Assembly: GCA_963575745.1 (NCBI GenBank)
Contig: CAUYUJ010015726.1
Span: 1,422,031-1,486,030 of the forward strand
DNA length: 64,000 nucleotides
From: Prorocentrum cordatum
Taxonomy: Eukaryota; Sar; Dinophyceae; Prorocentrales; Prorocentraceae
Direction of reading: 5' to 3'
The notes under the pieces are model-generated. The model was not told where the DNA came from. It did not search any database and saw nothing but the letters and a program-made list of their open reading frames with translations. Positions 39,236 through 48,954 of this stretch are shown piece after piece (the first letter of the stretch is position 1; each line of letters begins with the position of its first letter). The position numbers were made by a program, and so were the translations under genes.

Positions 39236-39389
39236 CTGATCATAAATTCTTGTTCCCGAAATTGATTGGAACACGATCGCACGGATTATCTGGTTATTGG
39301 CGCCGTCTGGCGTAAGTAAATACCACAAGATACGAAAAGCATGCAAATGCGAACGGGTTTGCTCGGCGGTCAGGCGCAAAAAAAACAAT

Positions 39390-41137
39390 TCATTGGCCCT
39401 CGTCCGGGCCGGGTAAGTTCCTCGGGATGCGCAGCGAACCCGAGACCAGGCGACAGAACTGGCCTGTCAGATCCATCGTCTTAGTGAGAACGTCGGCCAA
39501 CATGTAAGCTGTGGGGACCCACCGCATCGGCACATGTGCCACGTTCATACTCTCGCGGGGGTCCACGGTAGCCTCCAGCTGCATTGCCTCACGCAGCCAG
39601 GCCAGATCCATAATCAGGCGCTTCTCCTGCGGGAGCTTACCGGCATCTCGCTGGAGGGTGTCATACAGCGACTTGCAATCCGTCACGCACGTGATCGGGA
39701 GCATACGAATGTTGGCTAGCATCTCACGGTTGGTCACGTCCAGGTCGGCATGCATCATCTCGAGAATCACAGCGCGCACGAATTCTGCTGAGTCAAACGC
39801 CTCGGTGCAACTCTGGGTCTCGGCAGCGAAAGTACTCCGAGCCACGCGCGGCAGCGTGTGGCTTCTCCAATCCACAAGGGCCGCCTTGCCCGGGCGTCCT
39901 TCAGCAACTGCACGCTCGCACAGGTAGACCAGGCACCCTGCCTGCGAGTGGACCTTCTCCCCTTGAGCGATCCGACGTAGGGCCTCGTCCTCGGTGAGCG
40001 CGTTTCCCCATGCAGCATCGTGGTAGACTATCAGGCACCACGGGGACTCCAAGTCCAGCTTGGGGATGTGGAACTTCTCGCTGGCCGAGCTCTGCAGCAC
40101 TCCGATAGCCTTGTTGACGTCCAGCAGGTCTTGGATGCAGGGAGCATTCTGCTTGCGCTGTGCCATAGATACCGTGCATGACAGGTCGGGTCTCGTCTCT
40201 CGAGCTGGCCATCCCACACTGCCGACTGCACTGCGATTGTCCGCGACCTCGCGGGCATTACACTCCAGGCTCGGATCACGCTTCCGGGCCTTGTCGATCT
40301 CGATCGGCTCGAGCCTGCCCTCGATGAAGGTCGACTGGTCCAGCAGGAAACCTTCTTCCCCGGGTCCGCCTGCAGCAGCTTCCCGCAGAACACCACAGGC
40401 ACGCGACGCCACTCGCCGAAGTTGAAGAGACCTCGAACTCCCTGACGTAGGGCCTGTGACTTCGTAGCTACGAGGAGATCGTCAGCATGTACGCAGACCA
40501 AGATACACAGCCTGCCATCCTCGTTAAAGCCGCGGAACACCGCCGGGTCGAGTCGGGACTGCATCATGAGGATGGGCTTGCCGTCCTCGTCCTTCAAGTC
40601 CGCCTCGAGCAGACCCCGACGCAGACGTCGCCACCATAGCCGCGGCGCGTCCGCGAGCCCGAAGATGCCCTTCTTGACCTTCAGGAGGCACCGAGGGTCC
40701 ATGTTCGGCAGGCCCTCCTTGGGCTGAGACATGTAGAGCTCCTCGGCGCGCCCGTGCTCCTCGCCCTGCATGAAGGCGCGCTCGATGTCGCCGGCCACGA
40801 TGTCGAAATCGTACGCCGCCGCCACTGCCAGGAAGGTGAGCACCGAATGCCTCGACACGGTCGGCGCGTCGGTCCTGAGCCCCATCGTGAGGTCCGGGTC
40901 ATTGTGGCCACCACAGCACAGCCGAGCCTTCGGCTTGGGCGGCGCGTCTTTGACTCCAGCGTTCTGGTTCCGGTAGAGGAACCTCGACGTCAAGATGCGG
41001 CTCTGGTGGACTCGCTCACGAACCTTCTGGCTTTCCTCGACTGCGGCTCGACGGCGTCGTAGTTCTCCCACTGCTTCCACTGCAACTCGGCCGCCTCGCG
41101 ATAGAGGGGGCGATCGCTGGCTGGGATCATGTTCCAT
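39390..41137 (-). pseudogene. copia reverse transcriptase and RNase H, frameshifted
   Basis: RT starts in one frame (SRILTSRFLYRNQN, KARLCCGGHNDPDL) with IVAGDIERAFMQG holding the first catalytic Asp, GIFGLADAPRLWWRRL, and the YxDD box as CVHADDLLVA, a His variant common in copia. Near 40375-40410 the reading moves to another frame (EEGFLLDQSTFIEGRLEPI) that continues through GWPARETRPDLS into RNase H (VYHDAAWGNA, STFAAETQSCTEAFDSAEFV, TDCKSLYDTLQ, MLADVLTKTMDL) and ends at 39390. The entry from the integrase frame near 41050 is also a frame change. It would reverse-transcribe element RNA and degrade the template. Confidence 0.88.
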
Positions 41138-43734
41138 GGCGTCTCCTTTTCCAGCGCTCGACGTTGCAGCCTCGTTGTGTTCCAGCTCCGCTTCGCGATC
41201 AGGCCGAAACTGAAATTGGCAAAGTGCACGGGTTGTTCTGGATGATCGCCTGGGTGCTGAAGCGGTCCGACAGGGAACGGCCGGAACACCTGGCTCTGCC
41301 GGGCTTGCAAAGCCGCCCGGCGCTTCTTGAACTCCTCCTTCGTGTAAGGAACTCCTTGCTCGGGTAGAGCTGGCTGAGGGGGCGTCGCTGTCGACGCTGG
41401 AGGCTCCGCGCGGGCCGATGACGCGGGGCGCGATGGCGCAGCTGCCTCCTGCCGCTTGCGGGGCGGCTCGTCCTCCAGGCGCTCGGCCGCGTCAGCCGGG
41501 CGCTTGTCCCTCTCGATCTCCTCGATCTCCTGCTCCAGCTCTTTCGCTCGCTCCTCGAGGGTGTCCCCGAGGTCCTGGCCTTCTCTCCGCTGCAGAGGTT
41601 GGGCCTTCTCTTCTGCTTCACGTGGTCCCCGCCCTCGGTCGTCTTCGTATTCTGGCTGGTCTTCCTTCTCAGCCTGGCGGATGAGCTCCTTCAGCTCCTC
41701 GATATTAGGATCGTCGCCCTGACCGGGCCACCAGATCTCCTCATCCTCAGCGGGTCGGAGCTGCTCGTGAGGAACTTGAACGGTTCCAGCGCCATGCGGG
41801 AGCCAGAAGTTGGACGCTCCCGCTGGGCCGATGACGACGGCTGGGCCTCGCCACTCGTGGAGCTTCGCCCCCTTGCGCAGCCGCCAGTAGAACACCAGGT
41901 CACCGTTCTGGTAGTTGATGCGGGTGACCCTCGGCTTCCGCAAGAGCGCTCGACGGAGCGCCTGACTATTCTGCAGCTCCACGAAGGCCGTCCGCGCAGC
42001 CGTGCGGATAGCCACCCTCCTGGCGAGCTCCGTGGACACGTGATGCATGCTGTGCTCTGCAATCTGGCCAGGCCGATCGATCAGGTCGGCAGACATGGTA
42101 GGCGAGCATCCGTACACCCACTGCGACGGTGAAAAGCCGCAGATCCGACGCATGTCGTTCTTGGCCTGGCAGGTCTGCCAGACGGCGGTCTCAAGGTCAC
42201 CGCGGCTCGTGACTGACTTGTGCTCGACGACGCGGTTGACCATGAGCTTGAGCCAGCCGCCATGCCGCTCAGTGCGGCCGTTCTGCCACTGCGCCTGGCC
42301 CGCCACGGCCTCGACGCGGACCCCCATCATGACCATGGCCTCCTGGAACTCGGCGTAGAACATGCCGTCCGGGTCGAGCCTGACCACGCTATGCGGTCCA
42401 GCAGGCCACAGCTCTCGGAAGACCTTAGCCACGGTGGCTGGCTTCCGGCTCTTCAGGTAGCGCGCGACGTGGTACGTCGTGGAGGCCTCGACGAGCGACA
42501 GGAACAGGTAGGGCTTCCCGTGCGCGTTGCGAAGGTAGAGGCCGTCGACGCCCAGCTCGTCATTGAAGCCGCCGACCGGCGACAGGCGAGAAACTCGATG
42601 AGATCCCGCAGCAGGCTTGGTCCTGTTGCACGTAGCACAACGCAGGTGCTTGGCGCCGCGGACGAGAGCGTCGTCCGCGCCGTTGAGCCTCAGGTTCCTG
42701 GCCAGGTCGTCGTTCGAGGGATGCCCGAGGTTCTGGTGAAGGCGCCGAAGGTGAGATCGAACCTCCAGCGGCAGGATGCCAGCCTTTTCTCCAAACGAGA
42801 TCGCTCGGGAGCCCATGGGCTCCTCCTCGGGTGCCTCGTCGTCCTCGTCGTCGACGTCCGCCGCTATGGCCTGGTAGCTCTGGTTGAGCACCTCCTCGAA
42901 CGCGTCGACGATACGCCGACTGAAGTCCTTGGTGTAGACCTGGCTCCAGGAGATGCCCTTGCTGCCATAGCCCTTCAGCTCCGCGTGGTCGTTGTCCTCT
43001 GCGCACCGCAGGCCGCAATGCTTCTCGAAACGCGCGTGAGTCGCCAAGATCCTCGTAGGCTTCTTGACTGCCTTCCCGGTCTGAGGGCAGGTGAGGCCGT
43101 GCGCGCACATGTCAGTCTGGAACTCGACCTCGCCCGGCAGTTGTCTGAGCCTCTTCCACGGGCCCTCGTTCCAGGACTGCCCCAGCCACGGGTGCTCCAG
43201 CACAGCAATGCGTCCGCCCGCGCACTGCATCCCGAAGAGCTTCTCGACTAGCTTCAGCGTCGGCAGCTCCTTCAGCCGCGCCCGCCGCAGGCGCTGCTTG
43301 TCTCCCTTGAACACGAGGTTCTGCATGTGGCTCCAGCTCCTGCAGGTCGGCTCGAGCACCAGGCCGTCCTGCTTCTCGCGATCCACGAAGTCGATCAGCT
43401 GCTGCTGGACATTCGGCTTCTTGAAATCGTCGCCGCACTCGATGTCCCAGGGCTGGCCGACACGAAAACCTGGACAAGCGGCCTCGCGCGATGCCGCGGC
43501 CTTGCCACCCCAGATCTCAACGAAGTTGATCTTGGCGCCGTCCTCGTCGACCGCGACGCGTACCTCTTTGGTGGCGTGCTCCCCCGCGGCCTTGGCGTAG
43601 CTGGCAAGGTTGAGGCCAGCCGACTCGCCGATGGTCGCCGCGAGGCACATAGCTGGCAGCGCCCACGAAGCCAGAGCGCCGCGAAGCCCGCGGAGCACGC
43701 GCTTCTTCATCCCGCGGCGCAGGGGCCGCTTCAC
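40990..43734 (-). CDS. copia methyltransferase-like domain plus integrase
   Basis: A 914-codon frame. Residues 70-235 form a methyltransferase-like domain: FVEIWGGKAAASREA (SAM loop), LVLEPTCRSWSHMQNL (catalytic-loop position, PTC rather than PPC) and RIAVLEHPWLGQSW. Then a zinc-binding GAG-pre-integrase (RRLHQNLGHPSNDD with RCATCNRT) and the integrase core: Asp in LGVDGLYL, Asp in VVRLDPDGMF and Glu in NGRTERHGG, the D-D-E set. A chromodomain-like segment (GDLVFYWRLRKGAKLHEW) and a charged linker (AKELEQEIEEIERDKRP) lead to RT. The start codon overlaps the upstream TGA. Methylation activity is doubtful because the Cys motif departs from DNMT consensus. Confidence 0.82.
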   Translation of the reverse strand: MKRPLRRGMKKRVLRGLRGALASWALPAMCLAATIGESAGLNLASYAKAAGEHATKEVRVAVDEDGAKINFVEIWGGKAAASREAACPGFRVGQPWDIECGDDFKKPNVQQQLIDFVDREKQDGLVLEPTCRSWSHMQNLVFKGDKQRLRRARLKELPTLKLVEKLFGMQCAGGRIAVLEHPWLGQSWNEGPWKRLRQLPGEVEFQTDMCAHGLTCPQTGKAVKKPTRILATHARFEKHCGLRCAEDNDHAELKGYGSKGISWSQVYTKDFSRRIVDAFEEVLNQSYQAIAADVDDEDDEAPEEEPMGSRAISFGEKAGILPLEVRSHLRRLHQNLGHPSNDDLARNLRLNGADDALVRGAKHLRCATCNRTKPAAGSHRVSRLSPVGGFNDELGVDGLYLRNAHGKPYLFLSLVEASTTYHVARYLKSRKPATVAKVFRELWPAGPHSVVRLDPDGMFYAEFQEAMVMMGVRVEAVAGQAQWQNGRTERHGGWLKLMVNRVVEHKSVTSRGDLETAVWQTCQAKNDMRRICGFSPSQWVYGCSPTMSADLIDRPGQIAEHSMHHVSTELARRVAIRTAARTAFVELQNSQALRRALLRKPRVTRINYQNGDLVFYWRLRKGAKLHEWRGPAVVIGPAGASNFWLPHGAGTVQVPHEQLRPAEDEEIWWPGQGDDPNIEELKELIRQAEKEDQPEYEDDRGRGPREAEEKAQPLQRREGQDLGDTLEERAKELEQEIEEIERDKRPADAAERLEDEPPRKRQEAAAPSRPASSARAEPPASTATPPQPALPEQGVPYTKEEFKKRRAALQARQSQVFRPFPVGPLQHPGDHPEQPVHFANFSFGLIAKRSWNTTRLQRRALEKETPWNMIPASDRPLYREAAELQWKQWENYDAVEPQSRKARRFVSESTRAAS

Positions 43735-44618
43735 CTGACCAGCTGGAAGCCGAGATCGAGGTGGTTCATCAGCTCCTTGTCCTGGTCGGTCTCGGCCACG
43801 CTCGACTCGGTCTCCGCCTTGCTCAGCTCGGACTCGTCACTCTCCTCGTCGACTCTCGTGAGGTCCTGGTCCGGGTCCCAGTCCACCTCCGGCGCCGGGA
43901 CCGCCGTCGTCGCTACTGTCCGAGTCGGTGCCGTCCGAATCCTTGCCAGGCGGTCTTCTTTGGTGTCCAGGCTCATGTGAGATGACGTACTCGGGGGACC
44001 TCGCTTCTTGACCTTGGCCTGGATCTCCCTCGCCATGGGAGGCGTGCTTGGAGTTGCCTTCGGGGGCGGTCCTGCGCTGCTCGACTGCGCGGACCTTCTC
44101 GAAGGAGTAGCCGAACCCAGCAAGGACTTCGCGGAGACGGCGCTGGAAGGTATCGGACCTTCTGCTGCTGCCCACGCCTTGATCCTGAGCTTCAGGGCGC
44201 CCGCCGCCCCGTCGATCGCGACGCCTGCAGCCTGGCAGAAAGCGATGGCCTCGGGCTTCTTGAGCTTGCTGAATCCCGACGCCAGTTTGGCCCTGGGGGT
44301 CCCCTTCTGGTGTCTTGCCTCCCCGGGCGGTCGTGTGGCTCGCAGGCTTCCCCGTAGGGCCGCGCACGTCTCGCTCCCCGAGGTATCCACTCCGATGGTC
44401 AGCAGCTCCGCGCGCAACTCCGCCTTCGTCATCTGAGTGATCCCCTTCCGAGTCGGTCTCATATGAGTCAACCTCGAGATGATGCACTTCCGGTAGCCCA
44501 TGCTGATCATCACGCCGCGCATGGGTGTCATGAGAGCCCGGGCCGCGTTCATCAAGATCTGGGCGAAGCGCCACCATGCCCGCCGAAGATCTGGTCGCTT
44601 CTGAATCTGGCCCGGCAT
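43731..44618 (-). CDS. copia spacer ORF with SAP-like helix
   Basis: 295 codons in the same frame as Gag-protease, separated from it only by the stop near 44691. A SAP-like helix pair (MTKAELRAELLTIGVDT, then KKPEAIAFCQAAGVAI) suggests nucleic-acid binding. The tail is acidic (DESDESELSKAETESS). It ends with a TGA overlapping the GTG where the next frame begins, which would suit termination-reinitiation or a programmed shift. Whether the upstream stop is a mutation or a designed readthrough site is open. Confidence 0.55.
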   Translation of the reverse strand: MPGQIQKRPDLRRAWWRFAQILMNAARALMTPMRGVMISMGYRKCIISRLTHMRPTRKGITQMTKAELRAELLTIGVDTSGSETCAALRGSLRATRPPGEARHQKGTPRAKLASGFSKLKKPEAIAFCQAAGVAIDGAAGALKLRIKAWAAAEGPIPSSAVSAKSLLGSATPSRRSAQSSSAGPPPKATPSTPPMAREIQAKVKKRGPPSTSSHMSLDTKEDRLARIRTAPTRTVATTAVPAPEVDWDPDQDLTRVDEESDESELSKAETESSVAETDQDKELMNHLDLGFQLVR

Positions 44619-44690
44619 GAGCCGTGAAGGGCTCAGCTGATATGGAACGTGAAACTGGACTCATCCTGATAAGTTGATTTGAGCCTTGGG

Positions 44691-46997
44691 CTACGGAAGT
44701 CGACGTACACGTTTGACCATCTCGAACGTTTGCTTGCTGCTTGTTTTGATAATGCCCTGCATGTTGACTGGCTCGACCTCCGTTTTGATAAGCTCGCGCT
44801 GCATTTTGATAAGCTCGATCTGCATTTTGATAAGCTCGAACTCCGTTTTGGCGATGCTGATCTGCTTTATCATGCTGTTGCTGCTCCAGGGCTTCGTATT
44901 GCTGCCGTGCTGCTGCTGCTGCTGCTCGTTTTTGTAGACCATGAGCGTTTGCTTGATGTCCTGGATCTGGCCCGGCACTTCTGGACGCTGAACCTGGCGA
45001 TGAGACGGCTGACGATCATGATGATGACCTTGAAAATGATATTGCATATCTGGCGCCGTCTCGTCCAGGACTGCTCCTGGCGGTGCCACCCAGCCTTCTG
45101 CTGGAAACTGAAACAGATTGAGCAGCGGATGCTGGGAGTCAGCTTCTGTGACCGGCACGGGTGGCACGCCCAGCTCCTCTGGGAAACTGAAGGTGCTGGC
45201 CCTCGGGTCGTCGCGGATCCCGAGCTGCTTCGCCGCTGGCCTCGAAAAGAGCAGCGGCAGGTCGCCTGGCACGATGCTGACTCGCAGAATACCTGAACTA
45301 GGATGTGAAATACATATCGGGATCAGCGCTGCAAAGGCGCTCCAGACCGGGTCGCCAGCTCCAAACCGAAACCGCTCCTTCTCGTCGACCCGCTGGCACC
45401 TCAGGCCACGCGTGCAACGCCTCAAGAGCGCCGCCCACAGCTTCAGCATGCTGTAGCCCATAACGCACCTGGTGCAGCCGCTGTCGTACATCGCGAACCC
45501 GACGCGCCTCCGCATCTCCTCGAAAGACGCGAAGATGAACACCGGGAACGAGAGGGCCAGGAAAGAGTAGAAGCCCTCGGTGGTGTTCGGCTTCCTCTCG
45601 GCAGCAGGCCTGGGCGCGCTCCTGGCCGCCGTCGTCGCCCTCGAACTCGTCGCTGTCATAACCCTGCGCGGCTCCGCCTCCGCACAGCCGCTGTCATGGA
45701 TAGCCAACATCGGCCTGCGGGCTCCCGACGAGGGCTGTCCTCCTCCACGAGTCTCGGGGCACTCCGGGTCGCCCTTCCAGTGCCCTCGCTGGTCGCAGGC
45801 CTTGCAGACGGAATTCTTCTTCAAGTCGTCGATATCCTTCTGCCTCTTGGGGTCTCGCTGAGCCTGATGCGGTGCCGGTGGCGGAGGGTCGCCCCGCTGG
45901 TTCTTGAAATCCTTCATTTTGAGCTTCGCACTCGTGAACTTCATTCGAAACTTATCCTCCTGCTGGAAACGCTTATTGCTCTCACGAAAACCTGCCACGT
46001 ACGCCTCCGCAAGTGACGCCGTGGTCTCCTCCTGGTCGTCACCGGGCTCCTGGTCGTCAGCGTCGTCCTCGAACTCATCCAGGCCCGGGAGGTCGATAGG
46101 GTCTCCACCGTTCGCCAGGAACGACTCCACGGCGTGGTACTCGTCCTCATCAAGGTCGTGCAGGTAGTTCTGGACGTGGTCCTGCACCTCCTCGTCCTCG
46201 GGCTCGGCGTGCATGGCGCGATGTTGTCCACCTCGTGGGGCGAACCTCTGAAACTTCTTGGGCTTGAATGGCTGATCGTGCCCGCGGCCGCCTGGTCTGT
46301 CGAACTCAGCAACGTTGGCGCAATTTCTCTCGGCCGCCGCGGACATCACCTTGAAATCGTAGTCGTTGTTCGCACTGGCCAGCACCATCGCACGTCGATC
46401 GCTTGGCAGCCGCAGCTTCTCCAGAAAGAACCATCCGAGCACGATCGCGGGCAACGTCACGGCAAACTTGGCCAGGCGATGCACGAGAGTGTTGAACCTC
46501 CTCTTGAATGTACGTATCTGCTCCTGGGGCCGCCTCTTGAGCAGGACAAAGAACTCGCGTAACACATCTCCTTGTCGCAAGGTCTCCTGCTCCTCGAAGC
46601 GGTCCCTGAGCTCGAGCATCAAGAACTCGAGCCCTTCTGGCTCGGCGAGCCTCTGCATGTCGATGTCCTCGACGGCGGCCCAAGCGTCGTCCTGCAGCCT
46701 CGCGTAGAGCGCTGGGCCGCGACGCTCGGACCTCAGGGACGCCGCCAGCTGCCAGGCCTCGACGCGCCGCGAGAAATCCTGCCAGCCGCTCCCGTCGAAG
46801 ATCGGGATCGGCAGGTTGTCCCGCGTGCCGCCGCAGTCCCTGTCGGCGCCTCCTCCGGGCGTCTCGGGCGCCGCTTCGTAGTCCTCCGCCTCCTCCTCGT
46901 CGAGCTGCTCGAAGTCGTCGTCGTCGTGTTGCCTCTGAGGAGGCAGAGCCCGATCCGCACGGCCACGGTCGGAGGCCCTCCAGGTGCGAGCCGCCAT
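44691..46997 (-). CDS. copia Gag and protease
   Basis: 768 codons from an ATG at 46997. After an acidic N-terminus, NLPIPIFDGSGWQDFSRRVE opens a copia-type Gag (UBN2-like: FLMLELRDRFEEQE, REFFVLLKRRPQEQIRTFKR). A CCHC knuckle (CKACDQRGHWKGDPEC) lies near residue 420 and the protease has the active-site DSGC in AMYDSGCTRCVMG near residue 500, where the following FRFGAGDPV fits the flap region. The C-terminal 60 residues carry heptad-like repeats (ELIKMQIELIKMQRELIKTE) coded by a short tandem repeat at 44760-44850. The reading ends at TAG/TGA near 44691, in frame with the next ORF. Confidence 0.87.
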   Translation of the reverse strand: MAARTWRASDRGRADRALPPQRQHDDDDFEQLDEEEAEDYEAAPETPGGGADRDCGGTRDNLPIPIFDGSGWQDFSRRVEAWQLAASLRSERRGPALYARLQDDAWAAVEDIDMQRLAEPEGLEFLMLELRDRFEEQETLRQGDVLREFFVLLKRRPQEQIRTFKRRFNTLVHRLAKFAVTLPAIVLGWFFLEKLRLPSDRRAMVLASANNDYDFKVMSAAAERNCANVAEFDRPGGRGHDQPFKPKKFQRFAPRGGQHRAMHAEPEDEEVQDHVQNYLHDLDEDEYHAVESFLANGGDPIDLPGLDEFEDDADDQEPGDDQEETTASLAEAYVAGFRESNKRFQQEDKFRMKFTSAKLKMKDFKNQRGDPPPPAPHQAQRDPKRQKDIDDLKKNSVCKACDQRGHWKGDPECPETRGGGQPSSGARRPMLAIHDSGCAEAEPRRVMTATSSRATTAARSAPRPAAERKPNTTEGFYSFLALSFPVFIFASFEEMRRRVGFAMYDSGCTRCVMGYSMLKLWAALLRRCTRGLRCQRVDEKERFRFGAGDPVWSAFAALIPICISHPSSGILRVSIVPGDLPLLFSRPAAKQLGIRDDPRASTFSFPEELGVPPVPVTEADSQHPLLNLFQFPAEGWVAPPGAVLDETAPDMQYHFQGHHHDRQPSHRQVQRPEVPGQIQDIKQTLMVYKNEQQQQQHGSNTKPWSSNSMIKQISIAKTEFELIKMQIELIKMQRELIKTEVEPVNMQGIIKTSSKQTFEMVKRVRRLP

Positions 46998-47049
46998 GGC
47001 ACGCGCCGAAGGTCAGCGCAGAGTGTGAGCGTAACGCAGACCGAAACAC

Positions 47050-47067
47050 ACAGGCTCCGGCTACCAA
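47050..47067 (-). promoter_or_regulatory. tRNA primer-binding site of the copia element
   Basis: On the minus strand TTGGTAGCCGGAGC follows the 5' LTR directly. TGGTAGC pairs with the ...GCTACCA 3' end of initiator methionine tRNA, the usual copia primer; only the first bases are expected to match in all species. Confidence 0.65.
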
Positions 47068-47233
47068 TGTCAGTGAAGTGTTTTACCTGCAGCGAGGGCT
47101 TAACAAAACCGTTGTGCCAAAGGCTGAAAGGTGCACCTGAACGCACAGACAATTTGGGAAGAAACGCCATCGGCATGCGACCGCATACACACGTGCACGA
47201 TACACGCATGTCAACTAAGCTCGCACATTCACA
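47068..47233 (-). repeat. 5' LTR of the copia element
   Basis: 166 bases from TGTCAG to TTCACA on the plus strand. Short LTRs of this size are common in dinoflagellate copia elements. Confidence 0.93.
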
Positions 47234-47238
47234 AGGGG

Positions 47239-47591
47239 GAGAGGGGGAGGACGAGGAATCGATTTCCCCAATCGGTTCGGCCTCTTAAGACATGCGCTCG
47301 TCCCTGACACGCCGACCATCTCTAGATCAATATAGGCGCACAAGCCCATGCGGCGCGAGCTCTGCACTTGGCTCGTGCGGCATTGGCTGGAGACTGTGCG
47401 CAAGCAGCGAAAACCACCCCGCAATCTACAAATTTCAAACACGTCGCCGTGCAACTACGCTTGAGCATGCGCTGGCTGGCAGGCAGGAAAGGGAATAGGA
47501 GGGGGAGGAGGAGCAGGAGGAGGAGGATGAGGAGGATCAGGAGGAGAAGAAGAAATAGATGTGGAGGAAAAGGAGAAGGAGGAGCATGATA

Positions 47592-47622
<31 letters not shown>

Positions 47623-48551
47623 GGAGGAGGAGGAGGAGGAGGAGGAGGAGCCATTGCTTCGGACCCAAAACGTCTGGGAGCAGAACGGCTCAGACGTCAG
47701 ATGTCAAGATTTGTCCAACTCGCGGGCCTCAGACGCAACCCCTTGCTGGGAGCATTTTTTCCGTCTGGTTGATGGCCCTGGAGACCGAAAGCGGCCCGCG
47801 AAAACCTACGTCTTGATGTTTCCAAGAGGATGAAGGGCTAAGGAAGGGCAGTCAGAGAAGCAAGCATCGCATAAGCATCTCTTTCGGAGGGCCGCGCAGA
47901 TTCTTGGGTAAGCGCTGGTCCCCCATGGAAGATGCTCCAGAGCAGATCCAAGCAATCCGCGCGCACTTCTGACAGTTTTTCTGTATGCAGGTTTCTTGTG
48001 CCAGTCGAGGAATAGTCGACGATGAGGGGGCGCGAGCATCGTGCACTGGTCGGGGCTGGTCGTCCCCCCCCCCCCCCAGCACCTGTCTCGGAGGAGCGAG
48101 CTCCAGGCTCGCACGAAAGCTGCTTCGACTGCAGCCTGGGTCTATGCGACGACGGTCGCCGTCGCCATCGCCATCGCCATCGCCGCCGCCGCTGCGTCGA
48201 CGTCGTCGTCGTGGTCATCGTCGTCGTTTTCGTCGTCGCCTTCGTCGTCGTAACAGTCGTCGTCGCGGCAGCGAGGGAAGAGGGAGGAGGATACAAGGTA
48301 AGGGAGGGATTGATCCTGGATCCACTTGCACAGCAGAGGAACAGGATGAGGAGCAGGTTGTCGTGGAGGAGGGGGGCTACGGAGAAGGAGGAGAAGGATG
48401 ATGATAAAGAGGAGGAGGAGGACGACGATGATTATGTTTATGATGCGGGTACTAATGATGATTATGATTATGGTGTTGATGGTGATGATGGTGATGATGA
48501 TACAGGTGAAGGTGAATATGAAGATGGATACGAAGAGAAATACTCAAAGAC

Positions 48552-48582
<31 letters not shown>

Positions 48583-48660
48583 GTGATGATGATGGTGATG
48601 ATGATGATGATGCCGAGAACGCAAAACAACGACGACGGCAGCGGCGACAGCAGCCCCGGA
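47239..48660. other. microsatellites and possible short exon, no firm gene
   Basis: (GGA)n and (GAT)n tracts at 47500-47650, a (CGTCGC)n-like run at 48140-48270, and (GAT)n/(ATG)n at 48400-48615. Between them, minus-strand 47838-48000 gives a protein-like run (LSEVRADCLDLLWSIFHGG then PSERDAYAMLASLTALP), and the plus strand has a GTAAGC...TATGCAG pair (47909-47989) that could be an intron. Neither is enough to call a gene. Confidence 0.35.
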
Positions 48661-48739
48661 GGCCATTGACATGCCCAGCGGGCAAGGCCCTCTTCTTGGG
48701 CACGGCCGCCACCTGTGGCGCCAGCGTGGGAGCGGGGGG

Positions 48740-48842
48740 CCTCCTCCTCATCTTTTTCCTGCTCCTGCTCCTGCTCCTGGTCCTGCTCCTGCTGCTCCTC
48801 CTCCTCCTCCTCCTCCTCCTCCTCCTCCTCCTCCTCCTCCAA
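48740..48842. repeat. (CTC)n and CTCCTG microsatellite
   Basis: CTGCTCCTG repeats (48757-48800) continue into a pure CTC run (48797-48840). Confidence 0.95.
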
Positions 48843-48954
48843 CAGAAACCCGATCTAGGCCAGGGTGGTTTAGGTAGTTTGTTGTTATATTCGAGCAAAA
48901 CGCCACCCAAACAGCACGCGAGCGGCCGCAGCCCGCGCCTTCTGCAATTCCAAT

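Larger units (their letters stand above)
39064..47233 (-). mobile_element. Ty1/copia LTR retrotransposon with methyltransferase-like domain
   Basis: An 8.2-kb element on the minus strand. Both ends are TG...CA LTRs of about 166-172 bases, flanked by a perfect 5-bp duplication AGGGG (39059-39063 and 47234-47238). A primer-binding site abuts the 5' LTR. The coding order is Gag with zinc knuckle, DSGC protease, a SAP-like spacer ORF, a methyltransferase-like domain, integrase, RT and RNase H; integrase before RT defines copia. The frame changes at least twice and one stop separates Gag-protease from the next ORF, so it is recently inserted but probably dead. Confidence 0.93.

Noticed and set aside
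47909-47989. GTAAGC...TATGCAG intron on the plus strand
   Set aside because: Splice-like ends are present but no coding exon flanks them on that strand.
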